This document shows, one piece after another, positions 1 to 8,112 of a stretch of DNA of 41,211 nt. Where the stretch lies: contig JANTHP010000002.1 in NCBI GenBank assembly GCA_024762395.1, positions 1 through 41,211 on the forward strand, in the 5' to 3' direction. A model generated the notes under the pieces. The model made no database searches. It worked only from the letters and a program-made list of their open reading frames with translations, and had not been told where the DNA came from. The DNA comes from Anaerolineae bacterium. Lineage in GTDB: Bacteria > Chloroflexota > Anaerolineae > Promineifilales > Promineifilaceae. Numbering within the stretch: the stretch's first letter is position 1; the number at the start of each line of letters is the position of its first letter. The translations under genes and the position numbers were made by a program.

Positions 1-92
1 TCGGGAATTGGAATTCCCGATACTTGGCTCAACGTTTCGGGAATTCCAATTCCCGAAACACGCACTTTTCTCAACTCATTTGAAATGCACCC
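1..92. repeat. Left copy of 92-bp inverted repeat (truncated by window edge)
   Basis: The reverse complement of 1-92 matches 11768-11859 with a single mismatch (GTTTCGGG against GTATCGGG). It contains two near-palindromes, CGGGAATTGGAATTCCCG and CGGGAATTCCAATTCCCG. The copy may continue to the left of the window. It lies just downstream of the LuxR-Kelch gene, 19 bp beyond its stop codon. Confidence 0.95.
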
Positions 93-111
93 ATTGGAAA
101 AACTGTAGGAT

Positions 112-1488
112 TTATTGCCCGGCAGCGGCAGCGGGAATGAATGTTTGGTATACGAAGGGGGAATAGACCAATGTTTCGTCGGAGATTGTATCGCGGCGAC
201 GGCCGCCTAACACGTAAATGCGCGTTTCCACACTAGCCACCCCCAACTGTGTCCAAGATGGCGATTCGGCCAAAGCGGGCGTGTTGACAACCTGCCATGT
301 CTGGCTGGCCGGATCGTACAATTCGCTGTGTGACACACCGCCTGTTTCATCCATGCCGCCGCCCAAAATGTAGAGTTTGTTCAACAATGTGGCCGCTCCG
401 GCCCCGGCGCGCGGCAAAAGCATATCGGGACAATCAGCCCATGCAGCCGCCACCGGGTCATAGGCCTGGCAAAGCGCCAATTCGGAACCGTCGTAACCGC
501 CCACAACGTACAATTGCCCGGTCACAAAGGCGCCGGCCGCATAGGCGCGCGGCCTTGACATCGGTTCTAAAGGCCGCCAACTATCGCCTGCCGGATCATA
601 AACGTATGCGGTATCCAGGTATTCACGGCCGTTCCAGCCGCCAAACAGGTACAAAAAGCTGCCATCGGATAAGGCCAACCCACCGGCAACAGGTTCCGGC
701 AAGGCGGCAACTGGCCGCCAGGCGTCGTTGGCCGGGCTGTATGCTTCGACAACGGCCGTCACATCTCCCCCATCCAATTTCCCTCCCGGCACATAAATCT
801 CGCCAAACAAAACGGCCGCCGTCACATCGGTAACGGCCGTCGGCTTGGCCGCCGCTTCCTGCCATAGATGTTGAGAGGTATCATACACAGCCACCGAATT
901 GGTCACGCCAACGGCCGTTTCTCCCCCAATCGCATACACATTCAAGCCCACAGCCGCCACAGCCATACCCGCCGCCCCTTCCGGCATGGGCCGATTTCGC
1001 AGCCAACGGGTTTCGCCAATGGGTTCTTCTACAAACGATTCCGGCGTGGGCGCAGGCGGTCTTAGCGCCTGCCAGCCAAACGAAACAATCAAAGCGACAG
1101 CAACCAATGTAACCACAATCAAAGCTATTTCTGTTTTATTTAGCGAAAAACGACGTGGGGTAACGGCCGTCTCCTCATCCTGCCGCGTATCAGCCTCTAT
1201 CCCTGTCTCTGCCTCAGGCTCCGCCACTGCTGCCACTTCTGGCTCTATCTCCGGCTCAGGCTCCGGCTCTGCCCCTGGCGACGCCACAAACCCCTTCTGA
1301 ATAGCCGCCATCGTCGCCTCTGTACGGGAAGCGGCCCCCAATTTTGTGTAGATATTGCGTAAATGAACCTTAACCGTGTTCGGACTAATGCTTAACTTAA
1401 GTGCGATCTCTTTGTTCGCCAATCCCTCAGCCACAGCATTAAGAACTTCCAGTTCCCGTTCGCTTAACGATTCACCCAATTCCGCCAT
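112..1488 (-). CDS. LuxR-type HTH, transmembrane, Kelch-repeat protein
   Basis: 458 residues. Residues 8-68 form a LuxR/GerE helix-turn-helix (LSERELEVLNAVAEGLANKEIA, then SPNTVKVHLRNIYTKLG). A Glu/Pro-rich linker follows (about 70-110), then one membrane helix (about 119-141, IALIVVTLVAVALIVSFGW). Residues 165-455 carry six Kelch-like blades (NVYAIGGE, IYVPGGK, LYLFGGW, LYVVGGY, LYILGG, IYVLGG). The predicted topology is a cytoplasmic DNA-binding domain and an extracytoplasmic beta-propeller, so a one-component membrane regulator reading an external ligand is plausible but inferred. No receiver domain is present. The tail YQTFIPAAAAGQ resembles the aromatic-Leu/Ile-Pro tails of Chloroflexota exoproteins. 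It starts 12 bp after the upstream TPR gene ends, so it is probably the last gene of an operon with that gene and the GT4. The domain calls are firm; the function is open. Confidence 0.88.
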   Translation of the reverse strand: MAELGESLSERELEVLNAVAEGLANKEIALKLSISPNTVKVHLRNIYTKLGAASRTEATMAAIQKGFVASPGAEPEPEPEIEPEVAAVAEPEAETGIEADTRQDEETAVTPRRFSLNKTEIALIVVTLVAVALIVSFGWQALRPPAPTPESFVEEPIGETRWLRNRPMPEGAAGMAVAAVGLNVYAIGGETAVGVTNSVAVYDTSQHLWQEAAAKPTAVTDVTAAVLFGEIYVPGGKLDGGDVTAVVEAYSPANDAWRPVAALPEPVAGGLALSDGSFLYLFGGWNGREYLDTAYVYDPAGDSWRPLEPMSRPRAYAAGAFVTGQLYVVGGYDGSELALCQAYDPVAAAWADCPDMLLPRAGAGAATLLNKLYILGGGMDETGGVSHSELYDPASQTWQVVNTPALAESPSWTQLGVASVETRIYVLGGRRRDTISDETLVYSPFVYQTFIPAAAAGQ

Positions 1489-1500
1489 AATGCAGCCTAT

Positions 1501-2601
1501 CTACCGATTACTCCCAGCCGCTGCCGTTGGCGTCCACAAAATAAACGGCGCATCTGGCAGCGAGTCTGTTCCCGTTACCGGCAGCGTATCCGTAATCGGC
1601 GCCAACGGAGTCGGGGTAGCCGACAAACACGCCTCCTGCGCCTGACTCAACTTAGTCACCACCGCTTGCGTCCGCTCATATTGGAGCGCTTCCTGATACA
1701 ATGGTTCTGCCGGACACCAATCCAGACTACCTGCATACTGGTCAGCCAAATTCACCAGTGATTCTCGTAATCGTTCACATGACGACTGATAAAAGGGCGC
1801 AGATAAACACAATTCACGAAAGTAGTAGGTTGCCACATCCCAATTTACGCCGTAAAAAGCAATGCCCTGCAAATACAGCTCAGCCCACAAGCGATAATCC
1901 AACAATTCCTGGGACAAATCGCCTAACTTTTCTGCCTGTTCCAGATAAAAAAGCCCCAATTCCACCTGCTCGCCTTCCAGCAAAGTCAAACCGTAATTGA
2001 TGTAAGCGTCGTACAAAAGCTTGTCCGTTTCCTGCCGTTCATAATTGGGAAACTGCCGCTGGAAAGCCAACAGCGACGACAAACCCTCTTCCCAGGAATG
2101 ATTAGCCGCAAGACGCCGGATACGCTGCAGTTCTTTTTGAGGATCGCTTATGATGCCGGGTGTTGCTGTAGGCAGCGGTTCCGGTGTGGGCGTATTTGTC
2201 GCCACAAGTTGAGCTTGAGGGGTGATGAGAGCCGCTAACGCCGTTTGGGCCTGGTCTTGCAAATCGAGGGCTTCCCGATTGTTTGGGTCCCGTTCCAGCA
2301 CATACTCCAGGCGGCGCAAGGCCAGGTTAAAGCTGTCCTGGTCAATGTTTTCGCGGGCCAGGCTGATTTGCCGCGCCAGGATGTTGGCTTCTTCAATCGC
2401 TCGCTCTTCAACCAACGCCTCTTGCCCGCTCTGCCAGCCAAGATAGCCGATTAACAAATACCAGCCCAACAAAACTGACAGGCCGATTAAGACGATACCA
2501 ACTGCCCGCATGATTTTGCGGGATCGGGAAATGGTGGGAACGGCCGTTTCGTCCACTGTCTCGCTGGTTTGATTATCTGTCGGAGAAATCACATCGCTCA
2601 T
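1501..2601 (-). CDS. Membrane-anchored TPR-like protein
   Basis: 366 residues. A short cytoplasmic N-terminus is followed by one membrane helix at about 31-55 (RAVGIVLIGLSVLLGWYLLIGYLGW). An extracytoplasmic helical region comes next, with TPR-like spacing (DNFNLALRRLEYVLERDPNNREALDLQDQAQ-type stretch around 95-125). A Thr/Pro linker (TNTPTPEPLPTATPG) then leads to a second helical region with TPR-like pairs (LGLFYLEQAEKLGDLSQE, WCPAEPLYQEALQYER). The C-terminal 35 residues are again Pro/Thr-rich. No catalytic motif is visible. It sits 18 bp downstream of the GT4 gene and 12 bp upstream of the LuxR-Kelch gene, so the three are probably co-transcribed. A scaffold or sensor-partner role for the neighbouring membrane regulator is possible but not shown. 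Confidence 0.8.
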   Translation of the reverse strand: MSDVISPTDNQTSETVDETAVPTISRSRKIMRAVGIVLIGLSVLLGWYLLIGYLGWQSGQEALVEERAIEEANILARQISLARENIDQDSFNLALRRLEYVLERDPNNREALDLQDQAQTALAALITPQAQLVATNTPTPEPLPTATPGIISDPQKELQRIRRLAANHSWEEGLSSLLAFQRQFPNYERQETDKLLYDAYINYGLTLLEGEQVELGLFYLEQAEKLGDLSQELLDYRLWAELYLQGIAFYGVNWDVATYYFRELCLSAPFYQSSCERLRESLVNLADQYAGSLDWCPAEPLYQEALQYERTQAVVTKLSQAQEACLSATPTPLAPITDTLPVTGTDSLPDAPFILWTPTAAAGSNR

Positions 2602-2619
2602 AGCGAAACGTAGTATACC

Positions 2620-3726
2620 TCATTCCGCCATCATTTTCCGATAAACGGCGACGGTTTGAGCGGCAATTTGAGATTGGGTGTACCGGTCTAAGACACGAGC
2701 GCGTCCCTTCCGCCCCAATTCATCCCGCAAATCAGGCGACTGCATCAACTGCAGCAAGTGGGCGTGCAGCGCATCCACATCGTCTTCCGGGAAAATCAGC
2801 CCGGCGTCCCCAATTACATGAGGAATTTCGCCGCTGTCGGAGCCAATGACGGCCGTTTCACACGCCATCGCCTCTACCAACACCCGGCCAAACTGTTCCT
2901 TCCAGTTGGGCCGCGTGCGCGAGGGCAAGACCATCACATCCATTTGCTGCAAGTAGCCGGGCATTTGCGCCGACGGGATTGGGCCATCGAACTGAACCCG
3001 GTCGGCAATGCCTAATTCATGGGACAGTTTTTGGAGTAACGGCCGTTCCGGGCCATCCCCCGCAATCTGCACACGCCAGATACCGGGCAGCTTTGCCGCC
3101 GCCCGCAGCAGCACATCCACCCCCTTCTCAGGAACCAGCCGCCGGTTAGCCGAACCAATGACAAAGCCCCGTCCCTGGTCACGGTACGCTGGCGGCCGGT
3201 ACGCCGCCGTATCCACCCCGAATTGGGGGATAACGGTATGCGGCCCCGCGTATCCCTTACTTTGCCAAACAGCCACAGCCTCCTGATTACCCATAATGGC
3301 TGCGTCTATGCCGGCCAACACCTGTTTTTCCATCCAGCTAAACGGAAATGGGTAACGCCGCAGTAAATTTTGCCAGGAAAAGAACAGGGTTTTGGCTGCA
3401 ACCCCTTTTGCCTGCCGCATGGCTAAAAAAGTTGCCAAATTGTACGGCTCTTCATCAATATGCACGATGTCGGGCCGGAATTCGGCCAGCCGCCGCTTTA
3501 GTTTGGGATAATAGTGGAGGTGGAAACGGCCGTTAAACCGAATCGGATCCGCCAACAACCGATACCCCTCCGTGTGGCTGCGCTCCAGCGCCACCGGCCC
3601 GGCCGGGTCCAACCAAACCGGCGGCACAATAACAAGCAGTTCTACATCGTCAAACCTGGCAATTTCTTCTAATTTTGTTTGATAAGCCCCCACAAGGCAG
3701 GCTTTGGACAGCATTAATATCTTCAT
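2620..3726 (-). CDS. GT4-family (GT-B fold) glycosyltransferase
   Basis: About 368 residues. It transfers a sugar from a nucleotide-activated donor, probably for surface glycan or glycolipid assembly in the cytoplasm or at the inner membrane face. The C-terminal Rossmann domain shows GSANRRLVPEKGVDVLLRAA and the GT4 donor signature FGRVLVEAMACETAVIGSDSGEIPHVIG with the E-x7-E arrangement. The N-terminal acceptor domain has PDIVHIDEEPYNL. The ORF track begins 13 residues earlier (MHTCKLTNSQTHT), but that extension is encoded by the upstream 8-bp tandem repeat, so I start at the ATG at 3726 giving MKILMLSKACLVG, the usual GT4 beginning. Acceptor and product cannot be told from sequence. It is divergent from the GT39 gene. 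Confidence 0.9.
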   Translation of the reverse strand: MKILMLSKACLVGAYQTKLEEIARFDDVELLVIVPPVWLDPAGPVALERSHTEGYRLLADPIRFNGRFHLHYYPKLKRRLAEFRPDIVHIDEEPYNLATFLAMRQAKGVAAKTLFFSWQNLLRRYPFPFSWMEKQVLAGIDAAIMGNQEAVAVWQSKGYAGPHTVIPQFGVDTAAYRPPAYRDQGRGFVIGSANRRLVPEKGVDVLLRAAAKLPGIWRVQIAGDGPERPLLQKLSHELGIADRVQFDGPIPSAQMPGYLQQMDVMVLPSRTRPNWKEQFGRVLVEAMACETAVIGSDSGEIPHVIGDAGLIFPEDDVDALHAHLLQLMQSPDLRDELGRKGRARVLDRYTQSQIAAQTVAVYRKMMAE

Positions 3727-3813
3727 TGTGTGAGTTTGTGAGTTTGTGAGTTTGCAAGTATGCAAGTGTGCAAGTCACAAGCCTGCATACTTGCCGCCTG
3801 CCACTCGCCACCC
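3727..3813. repeat. 8-bp tandem repeats in divergent intergenic region
   Basis: GTGAGTTT occurs three times in tandem, followed by three degenerate GCAAGTNN units. A partly inverted second arm (GCATACTTGC, GCCACTCGCCACC) follows. This lies between the divergent GT4 and GT39 genes, so any promoters for either operon must lie in or beside it. No CRISPR-like spacers are present. Confidence 0.85.
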
Positions 3814-3853
3814 GCTGGCTATTTTGCTATACTTGCCCCGCTTTGACAACTAC

Positions 3854-5794
3854 ATGTCAGGAATACATTCTGTGAAGAAACAATCCCTCGGCCCATCCCC
3901 AACAGGATGGGCTTTGTTGCTATTTTTACTCATTCTAGCCGCCGTCATGCGCTTTTGGCAGTTGGGCAATTGGCCCCCAGGGCTGTACCGGGATGAAGCC
4001 CACAACGGCCTGGACGCGCTGGCCGTTCTGGATGGCAACCATGCGCTATTTTTTACCGCCAATAACGGCCGTGAACCCGCCTACATCTACCTGACCGCCC
4101 TCTTCGTTAGCTTGTTTGGCCGCACCGCTCTGGCTGTCCGCATGGGAGCGGCCGTTGTGGGGACACTCACCACCTGGCTGGTTTACAAATTAGCCGACGC
4201 CTGGCACGGCCGTACCGCCGCCTACTTCGCCGCCTTCATCTGGGCCGTCACCCTCTGGCCCGTCCATCTCAGCCGGATTGGACTGCGAACCATCCTGCTG
4301 GCCCCCGCGCTGGCGGCGACCTTCTGGCTGGGAACAGAAGCCTGCCGGCGGCAAAATCGCTGGCTGTGGCTGCTGGCCGGTCTGGTCTACGGAGCCAGCT
4401 TTTATACCTACCTGGCCGCCCGCTTTACGCCGGTTTTGTTAGCCGCCATCATCATCTATTTGCTGGTACGGGGCAAATGGCGGGCCGTGTGGCCGGGCAT
4501 GATTTGGTTCGGGATGGGAACGGCCGTCACCCTCCTCCCCTTCGCCATCTTAGCCGGCCAACAGCCCGGCCTGCTGCTAGGCCGCACCGGGCAAGTCTCC
4601 ATCCTCAACCAAACCGTCAACGGCGGCAATTTGTGGGCAACCCTGTGGCAAAACGTCGGGCAAGCGTTGGGGATGTTTTTGTGGCGCGGCGATACAATTT
4701 TACGACACAATCCGGCCGGCCGGCCCGTTTTTGACGGTTTCATAGCCCTGCCCTTTCTTATTGGACTGGGCTGGTCATTGAAAAATTGGCGGCGGCCGGC
4801 GGCAATGATGGGATTGCTGTGGACGGCCGTCATGCTTGGCCCCACCATTTTAGCCGCCGATACGCCCCACTTCCTACGCGCATCCGGCGTGTTACCCGGC
4901 GTCCTCATTTTGCCCGCCATTGGGCTGGCCCGGTTATGGGAATGGGAATTTTTGAGAGGATGGATGCGAAAAACGGCCGTTCTCATCCTCGCCGCAGGCA
5001 GTTTAACCATGACAATCCGTGATTATATCAATTACAGCCAATCGCCGGACACCGCCTACCTCTTCGAGCAGGCGGCGCGGACGCTGGCCGAACAAGCCAA
5101 CGAAGAAGCCCTCGGCGTAGACCGCTTCATAGACGACCGTTTCTGGTCAGGCTGGCCTTCCATCCCCTTCCTGGCGACCAATCCCAACATTTACCGTTTC
5201 CAGCCCGACGCCGGGCTGCCGCCGCTGACCCGCATCTCCCAACTGTTCGTCTGGCCCTACGCCGCGCGCGATTTCATCCCCCCCGCCCTGCCCGAAAGCG
5301 CCCTCATCTACGCCCAAACCGGCCCTTTGGCGCGGGGCGATTTGGAACCGGAGGCCTACCCGCTCTACGACTACTACCGCGTCATGCCCGGCTTGCCCGA
5401 TTGGCCGGTACAAGCCCGCTTTGGCGATCAATTGGCCCTCCGTCAGGCGTCCGCATCACTGCCCGACCCGCAAACGGTACAGGTTGACCTGGTCTGGTCT
5501 TCCGATGGTTCATTGCCACCGGAAACGGCCGTTTTCATCCACATCCTCAGCCCAAACGGAACCATCGCCCAGGACGACGCCCCACCCGGCGGCGGCAACT
5601 GGCCCGCCGACTGGCAGCGGCCCGGTTTATGGCTGCACGACCGCCGTCTCATCACCCTGCCCCAACCATTCGACCCAGCCCGTCACACCATCCACACCGG
5701 CGTTTACGACACCGCCACCGGCCGCCGCCTGCCAATCGCAGACGCCGCCAACCGCCCCCTCGGCGACAGCATCGAATTGGAAATTGAGGATTGA
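3854..5794 (+). CDS. GT39/PMT-like polytopic membrane glycosyltransferase
   Basis: About 646 residues. The N-terminal half is polytopic (about 10 hydrophobic helices, the first WALLLFLLILAAVMRFW). The first extracytoplasmic loop has YRDEAHNGLDALAVLDG, the acidic DE motif typical of PMT/ArnT-type enzymes that use polyprenyl-linked sugars. The C-terminal 230 residues form a soluble extracytoplasmic domain. The ORF track starts 36 residues earlier at a GTG inside the tandem repeat; I prefer the ATG at 3854 (MSGIHSVKKQSLG), just before the first helix. The stop lies 6 bp before the LysM gene, so it heads the plus-strand surface operon. Likely function: moving lipid-linked sugars onto surface protein or glycan. 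Substrate unknown. Confidence 0.85.
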   Translation: MSGIHSVKKQSLGPSPTGWALLLFLLILAAVMRFWQLGNWPPGLYRDEAHNGLDALAVLDGNHALFFTANNGREPAYIYLTALFVSLFGRTALAVRMGAAVVGTLTTWLVYKLADAWHGRTAAYFAAFIWAVTLWPVHLSRIGLRTILLAPALAATFWLGTEACRRQNRWLWLLAGLVYGASFYTYLAARFTPVLLAAIIIYLLVRGKWRAVWPGMIWFGMGTAVTLLPFAILAGQQPGLLLGRTGQVSILNQTVNGGNLWATLWQNVGQALGMFLWRGDTILRHNPAGRPVFDGFIALPFLIGLGWSLKNWRRPAAMMGLLWTAVMLGPTILAADTPHFLRASGVLPGVLILPAIGLARLWEWEFLRGWMRKTAVLILAAGSLTMTIRDYINYSQSPDTAYLFEQAARTLAEQANEEALGVDRFIDDRFWSGWPSIPFLATNPNIYRFQPDAGLPPLTRISQLFVWPYAARDFIPPALPESALIYAQTGPLARGDLEPEAYPLYDYYRVMPGLPDWPVQARFGDQLALRQASASLPDPQTVQVDLVWSSDGSLPPETAVFIHILSPNGTIAQDDAPPGGGNWPADWQRPGLWLHDRRLITLPQPFDPARHTIHTGVYDTATGRRLPIADAANRPLGDSIELEIED

Positions 5795-5800
5795 AGATTC

Positions 5801-6673
5801 ATGATTAAACATGCGCCATTCACAATTCACAATTCACAATTCATCCTTCACAATTCCCCATTCCTCATTCTCCTCGCTCTTCTGCTGGCCGCGCCGCTCC
5901 CCGCTCTGGCCCAGCAGCCGCCCACGCCCACCCCGGACGCTGCGGGGAACATTTATGTCATCGTACAGGCCAATGATTCCTTGTGGAGCATCGCCGCCCG
6001 CGCCGGAATCGGGCTGGATGAGCTGCTGGCGCTAAATGATTTGACAGAGGACAGCGTGATTGTGCCGGGACAGCGGCTGCTCATCGGGCAGGCGGAACCA
6101 ACAGCGACGCCGACGCCGTTCATTCCGCCGACAGCAGCAGCCACCAAACCACCGCCGCCGCCCGCGACGGCCGTTCCCCTCCCCCGCACCGCCATCTGCC
6201 TCACTGCCTTCGCCGACCTGAATCGGAATGGGACGCACGACGCGGGCGAACCGTTCAAAGCCGCCGTCGCCTTCACCGTCTTCAACGCGCAGCAGGTTGT
6301 TGGCAACACCGTCACCGACGGCTCATCGGAACCCTACTGTCTGGAGAATCTGGAACCGGGCGAGTACAACATCACCCGTTCCGTTGGCCCGAACGAGACG
6401 CTGACAACGACAGGCGATTGGACGCTGATGCTGGCGCAAGGAAATGTGATCGAGTTGGCGTTTGGCAGTTATACGGCCGTTACCCCCACCAGTATCAATC
6501 CAACGCCCATCGGTGAAACGGCCGTGGCAACGCTGCCCGCCCCGCCGTCCCCCACACCCGATAATGACGCTGAAAACGGCCGTGTCACTTTCACTTTTAT
6601 TGGCGTGGGGGTTGTGGTAATCTTCCTGGCGGCTGGCTGGTTCATTCGCCGCCTGACTAAACAAAACAAGTAA
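5801..6673 (+). CDS. LysM plus SdrD-B-like surface protein with C-terminal anchor helix
   Basis: 290 residues. A signal peptide with core FLILLALLLAAPLPALAQ is followed by a LysM peptidoglycan/glycan-binding domain at about 50-96 (IYVIVQANDSLWSIAARAGIGLDELLALND, then VIVPGQRLLI). A Pro/Thr linker leads to a SdrD-B/prealbumin-like beta domain at about 128-225 (AICLTAFADLNRNGTHDAGEPF), and a C-terminal membrane helix ends in positive residues (FIGVGVVVIFLAAGWFIRRLTKQNK). The first 18 residues (APFTIHNSQFILHNS) are translated from ATTCACA heptamer repeats, and no other ATG in this frame precedes the hydrophobic core, so the repeat appears to supply the signal-peptide N-region. The stop codon TAA coincides with the edge of a small inverted-repeat element. 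Its paralogue follows downstream. Confidence 0.85.
   Translation: MIKHAPFTIHNSQFILHNSPFLILLALLLAAPLPALAQQPPTPTPDAAGNIYVIVQANDSLWSIAARAGIGLDELLALNDLTEDSVIVPGQRLLIGQAEPTATPTPFIPPTAAATKPPPPPATAVPLPRTAICLTAFADLNRNGTHDAGEPFKAAVAFTVFNAQQVVGNTVTDGSSEPYCLENLEPGEYNITRSVGPNETLTTTGDWTLMLAQGNVIELAFGSYTAVTPTSINPTPIGETAVATLPAPPSPTPDNDAENGRVTFTFIGVGVVVIFLAAGWFIRRLTKQNK
5817..5870. repeat. ATTCACA heptamer repeat inside LysM gene start
   Basis: Tandem ATTCACA units followed by degenerate versions (ATTCATC, TTCACAATTCC, ATTCCTCATTC). The A/G-rich stretch just upstream, from 5774 (GAATTGGAAATTGAGGATTG), resembles the reverse complement, making a two-armed structure that spans the stop of the GT39 gene and the start of the LysM gene. 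Confidence 0.85.
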
Positions 6674-6724
6674 CTATTCAGACGACCCCTTAGATTTGTC
6701 AAATTTTTCAAATTTGACAAATCT
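6671..6724. repeat. TAACTATTCAG element with 15-bp perfect hairpin
   Basis: It starts with TAACTATTCAG, whose TAA is the LysM-gene stop codon. Next comes AGATTTGTCAAATTT, a 3-nt loop and AAATTTGACAAATCT (perfect 15-bp arms, 6692-6706 and 6710-6724). The same start and hairpin core recur at 25031-25131. It could act as a terminator, but no T-tract follows, so I call it a repeat. Confidence 0.85.
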
Positions 6725-6745
6725 TCTAAAACAAAAGGTAAACTC

Positions 6746-8032
6746 ATGAATCGAAATCGCTTAATCCAACTTTTCCTATTACTTTTGCTAACGCTTGTCG
6801 CCGTGCAGGCCGCGCCCACCGCCGCCGCGCCGCCCCAGCAAACCAATCTGCTCACCAACCCCGGCTTTGAGGCCCCCTATGACAGCGACGGCTCCGCCAA
6901 CGGTTGGGTACGCTGGGACCGCGTCAGCAGCGCCGACAAATTTGACGACTGCACCAATCCGTACCACAAAAGCCCGAGCTGGGGCATGGCGACCGACTTT
7001 GTCCACAGCGGCAGCGCGTCGCAATTCGTTGGCAACAACTGGGACACCTGGGCCGCCGGCGTCTGGCAAACCGTCTCTGTTGTGCCCGGAACCACTTACG
7101 AATTCACGTTTTATGGGCGCGGTTACGGCTCCATGAACGCCAGCGATCCTTCCTACACAGGCTTGAACATGCAAATGCGCGCCGGAATAGACCCCAACGG
7201 CAGCGGCCTATGGAACGATGGCGATGTGGTGTGGAGCGCAATGGGTTCTCCGCATGACCGCTGGGATTTATTCTCGGTTCAGGCAACTGCCACCGGCGAT
7301 AAAATGACGGTTTTTGTGGCCGCCGATTGGGGCGTCGCCGGCGTCAATCAATGCTATAAGTTCCTCAATACCTATTTTGATGATGCGTCTTTGGTGGAAG
7401 TGGCCCCGCCGCCCACAAATACTCCTGTGCCACTGCCCACATCCCCGCCGCCGCCGCCCGCCACCAGCACACCGATCCCAACGGCAACGGCCGTACCCAC
7501 CGAAACGCCCATCCCCACCGAAACGCCCATTCCGCCCTCCCCCACGCCAACCGGAGCCGCCATCTGCCTCAACGCCTTCGCCGATGACAATGGTAACGGC
7601 ATCCATGATGCGGCGGAAGGGTACATGGCCGGCGTGACATTTACCATCGCCGGCAATGGGCAAGTGGTCAGTCAGGTCATCTCCCCCGGCAGCGCCGACC
7701 CGGTTTGCGTGGAAGGCATTCCGGCCGGCAGCTACCAAATCGCCCAAGTCGTGCCCGCTCGTCTGGAAATGACCACAGCCGCCAACACATCCCTGAATGT
7801 GGTCGAAGGCAAAGAATACGGCGTGGAGTTTGGCAGCCGCTTGCGCCCGGCTGATGGCGAAGCTGTGGCCGCCAACCCGGAACCTGCGGTAGAAACGGCC
7901 GTTCCTGCCCCGCCGCCAACCCCCGCAGAAGAAGGTGGAATGAGCGCGCTGGCAATCAGCGGCCTGGCTGTCATGGCGTTGGCTGTTATCCTGTTGGGCG
8001 CCCTTATCTTCCTGGTTCTTAAAAAGGGATGA
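6746..8032 (+). CDS. CBM-like plus SdrD-B-like surface protein with C-terminal anchor helix
   Basis: 428 residues. A signal peptide (about 1-28, LIQLFLLLLLTLVAVQA) is followed by a carbohydrate-binding-like jelly-roll at about 33-215, opening TNLLTNPGFEAPYDSDGSANGWVRW. That NPGFE/GW opening is typical of CBM4_9-type modules. A Pro/Thr linker with repeated PTETPIP leads to a SdrD-B-like domain at about 271-365 (AICLNAFADDNGNGIHDAAEGY). A C-terminal helix (about 402-425) ends in LKKG. The SdrD-B-like domain and anchor match those of the preceding LysM gene, so the two are paralogues sharing a wall or membrane module with different glycan-binding heads. RBS-like AAAAGGTAAACTC precedes the ATG. 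Exact ligand unknown. Confidence 0.85.
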   Translation: MNRNRLIQLFLLLLLTLVAVQAAPTAAAPPQQTNLLTNPGFEAPYDSDGSANGWVRWDRVSSADKFDDCTNPYHKSPSWGMATDFVHSGSASQFVGNNWDTWAAGVWQTVSVVPGTTYEFTFYGRGYGSMNASDPSYTGLNMQMRAGIDPNGSGLWNDGDVVWSAMGSPHDRWDLFSVQATATGDKMTVFVAADWGVAGVNQCYKFLNTYFDDASLVEVAPPPTNTPVPLPTSPPPPPATSTPIPTATAVPTETPIPTETPIPPSPTPTGAAICLNAFADDNGNGIHDAAEGYMAGVTFTIAGNGQVVSQVISPGSADPVCVEGIPAGSYQIAQVVPARLEMTTAANTSLNVVEGKEYGVEFGSRLRPADGEAVAANPEPAVETAVPAPPPTPAEEGGMSALAISGLAVMALAVILLGALIFLVLKKG

Positions 8033-8040
8033 TGAGTTAT

Positions 8041-8112
8041 GAAGGATGAAGGATGAATGATGAAGGATGAATAAATACATCACGCATCACGCATCACGCA
8101 TCACGCATCATG
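8041..8112. repeat. Two heptamer families back to back (GAAGGAT and CACGCAT)
   Basis: GAAGGAT units (8041 onward) are followed by CACGCAT repeated four times with strict 7-bp period. The second family is translated as the N-terminus of the next ORF (YITHHASRITHHVSRH). Confidence 0.9.
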
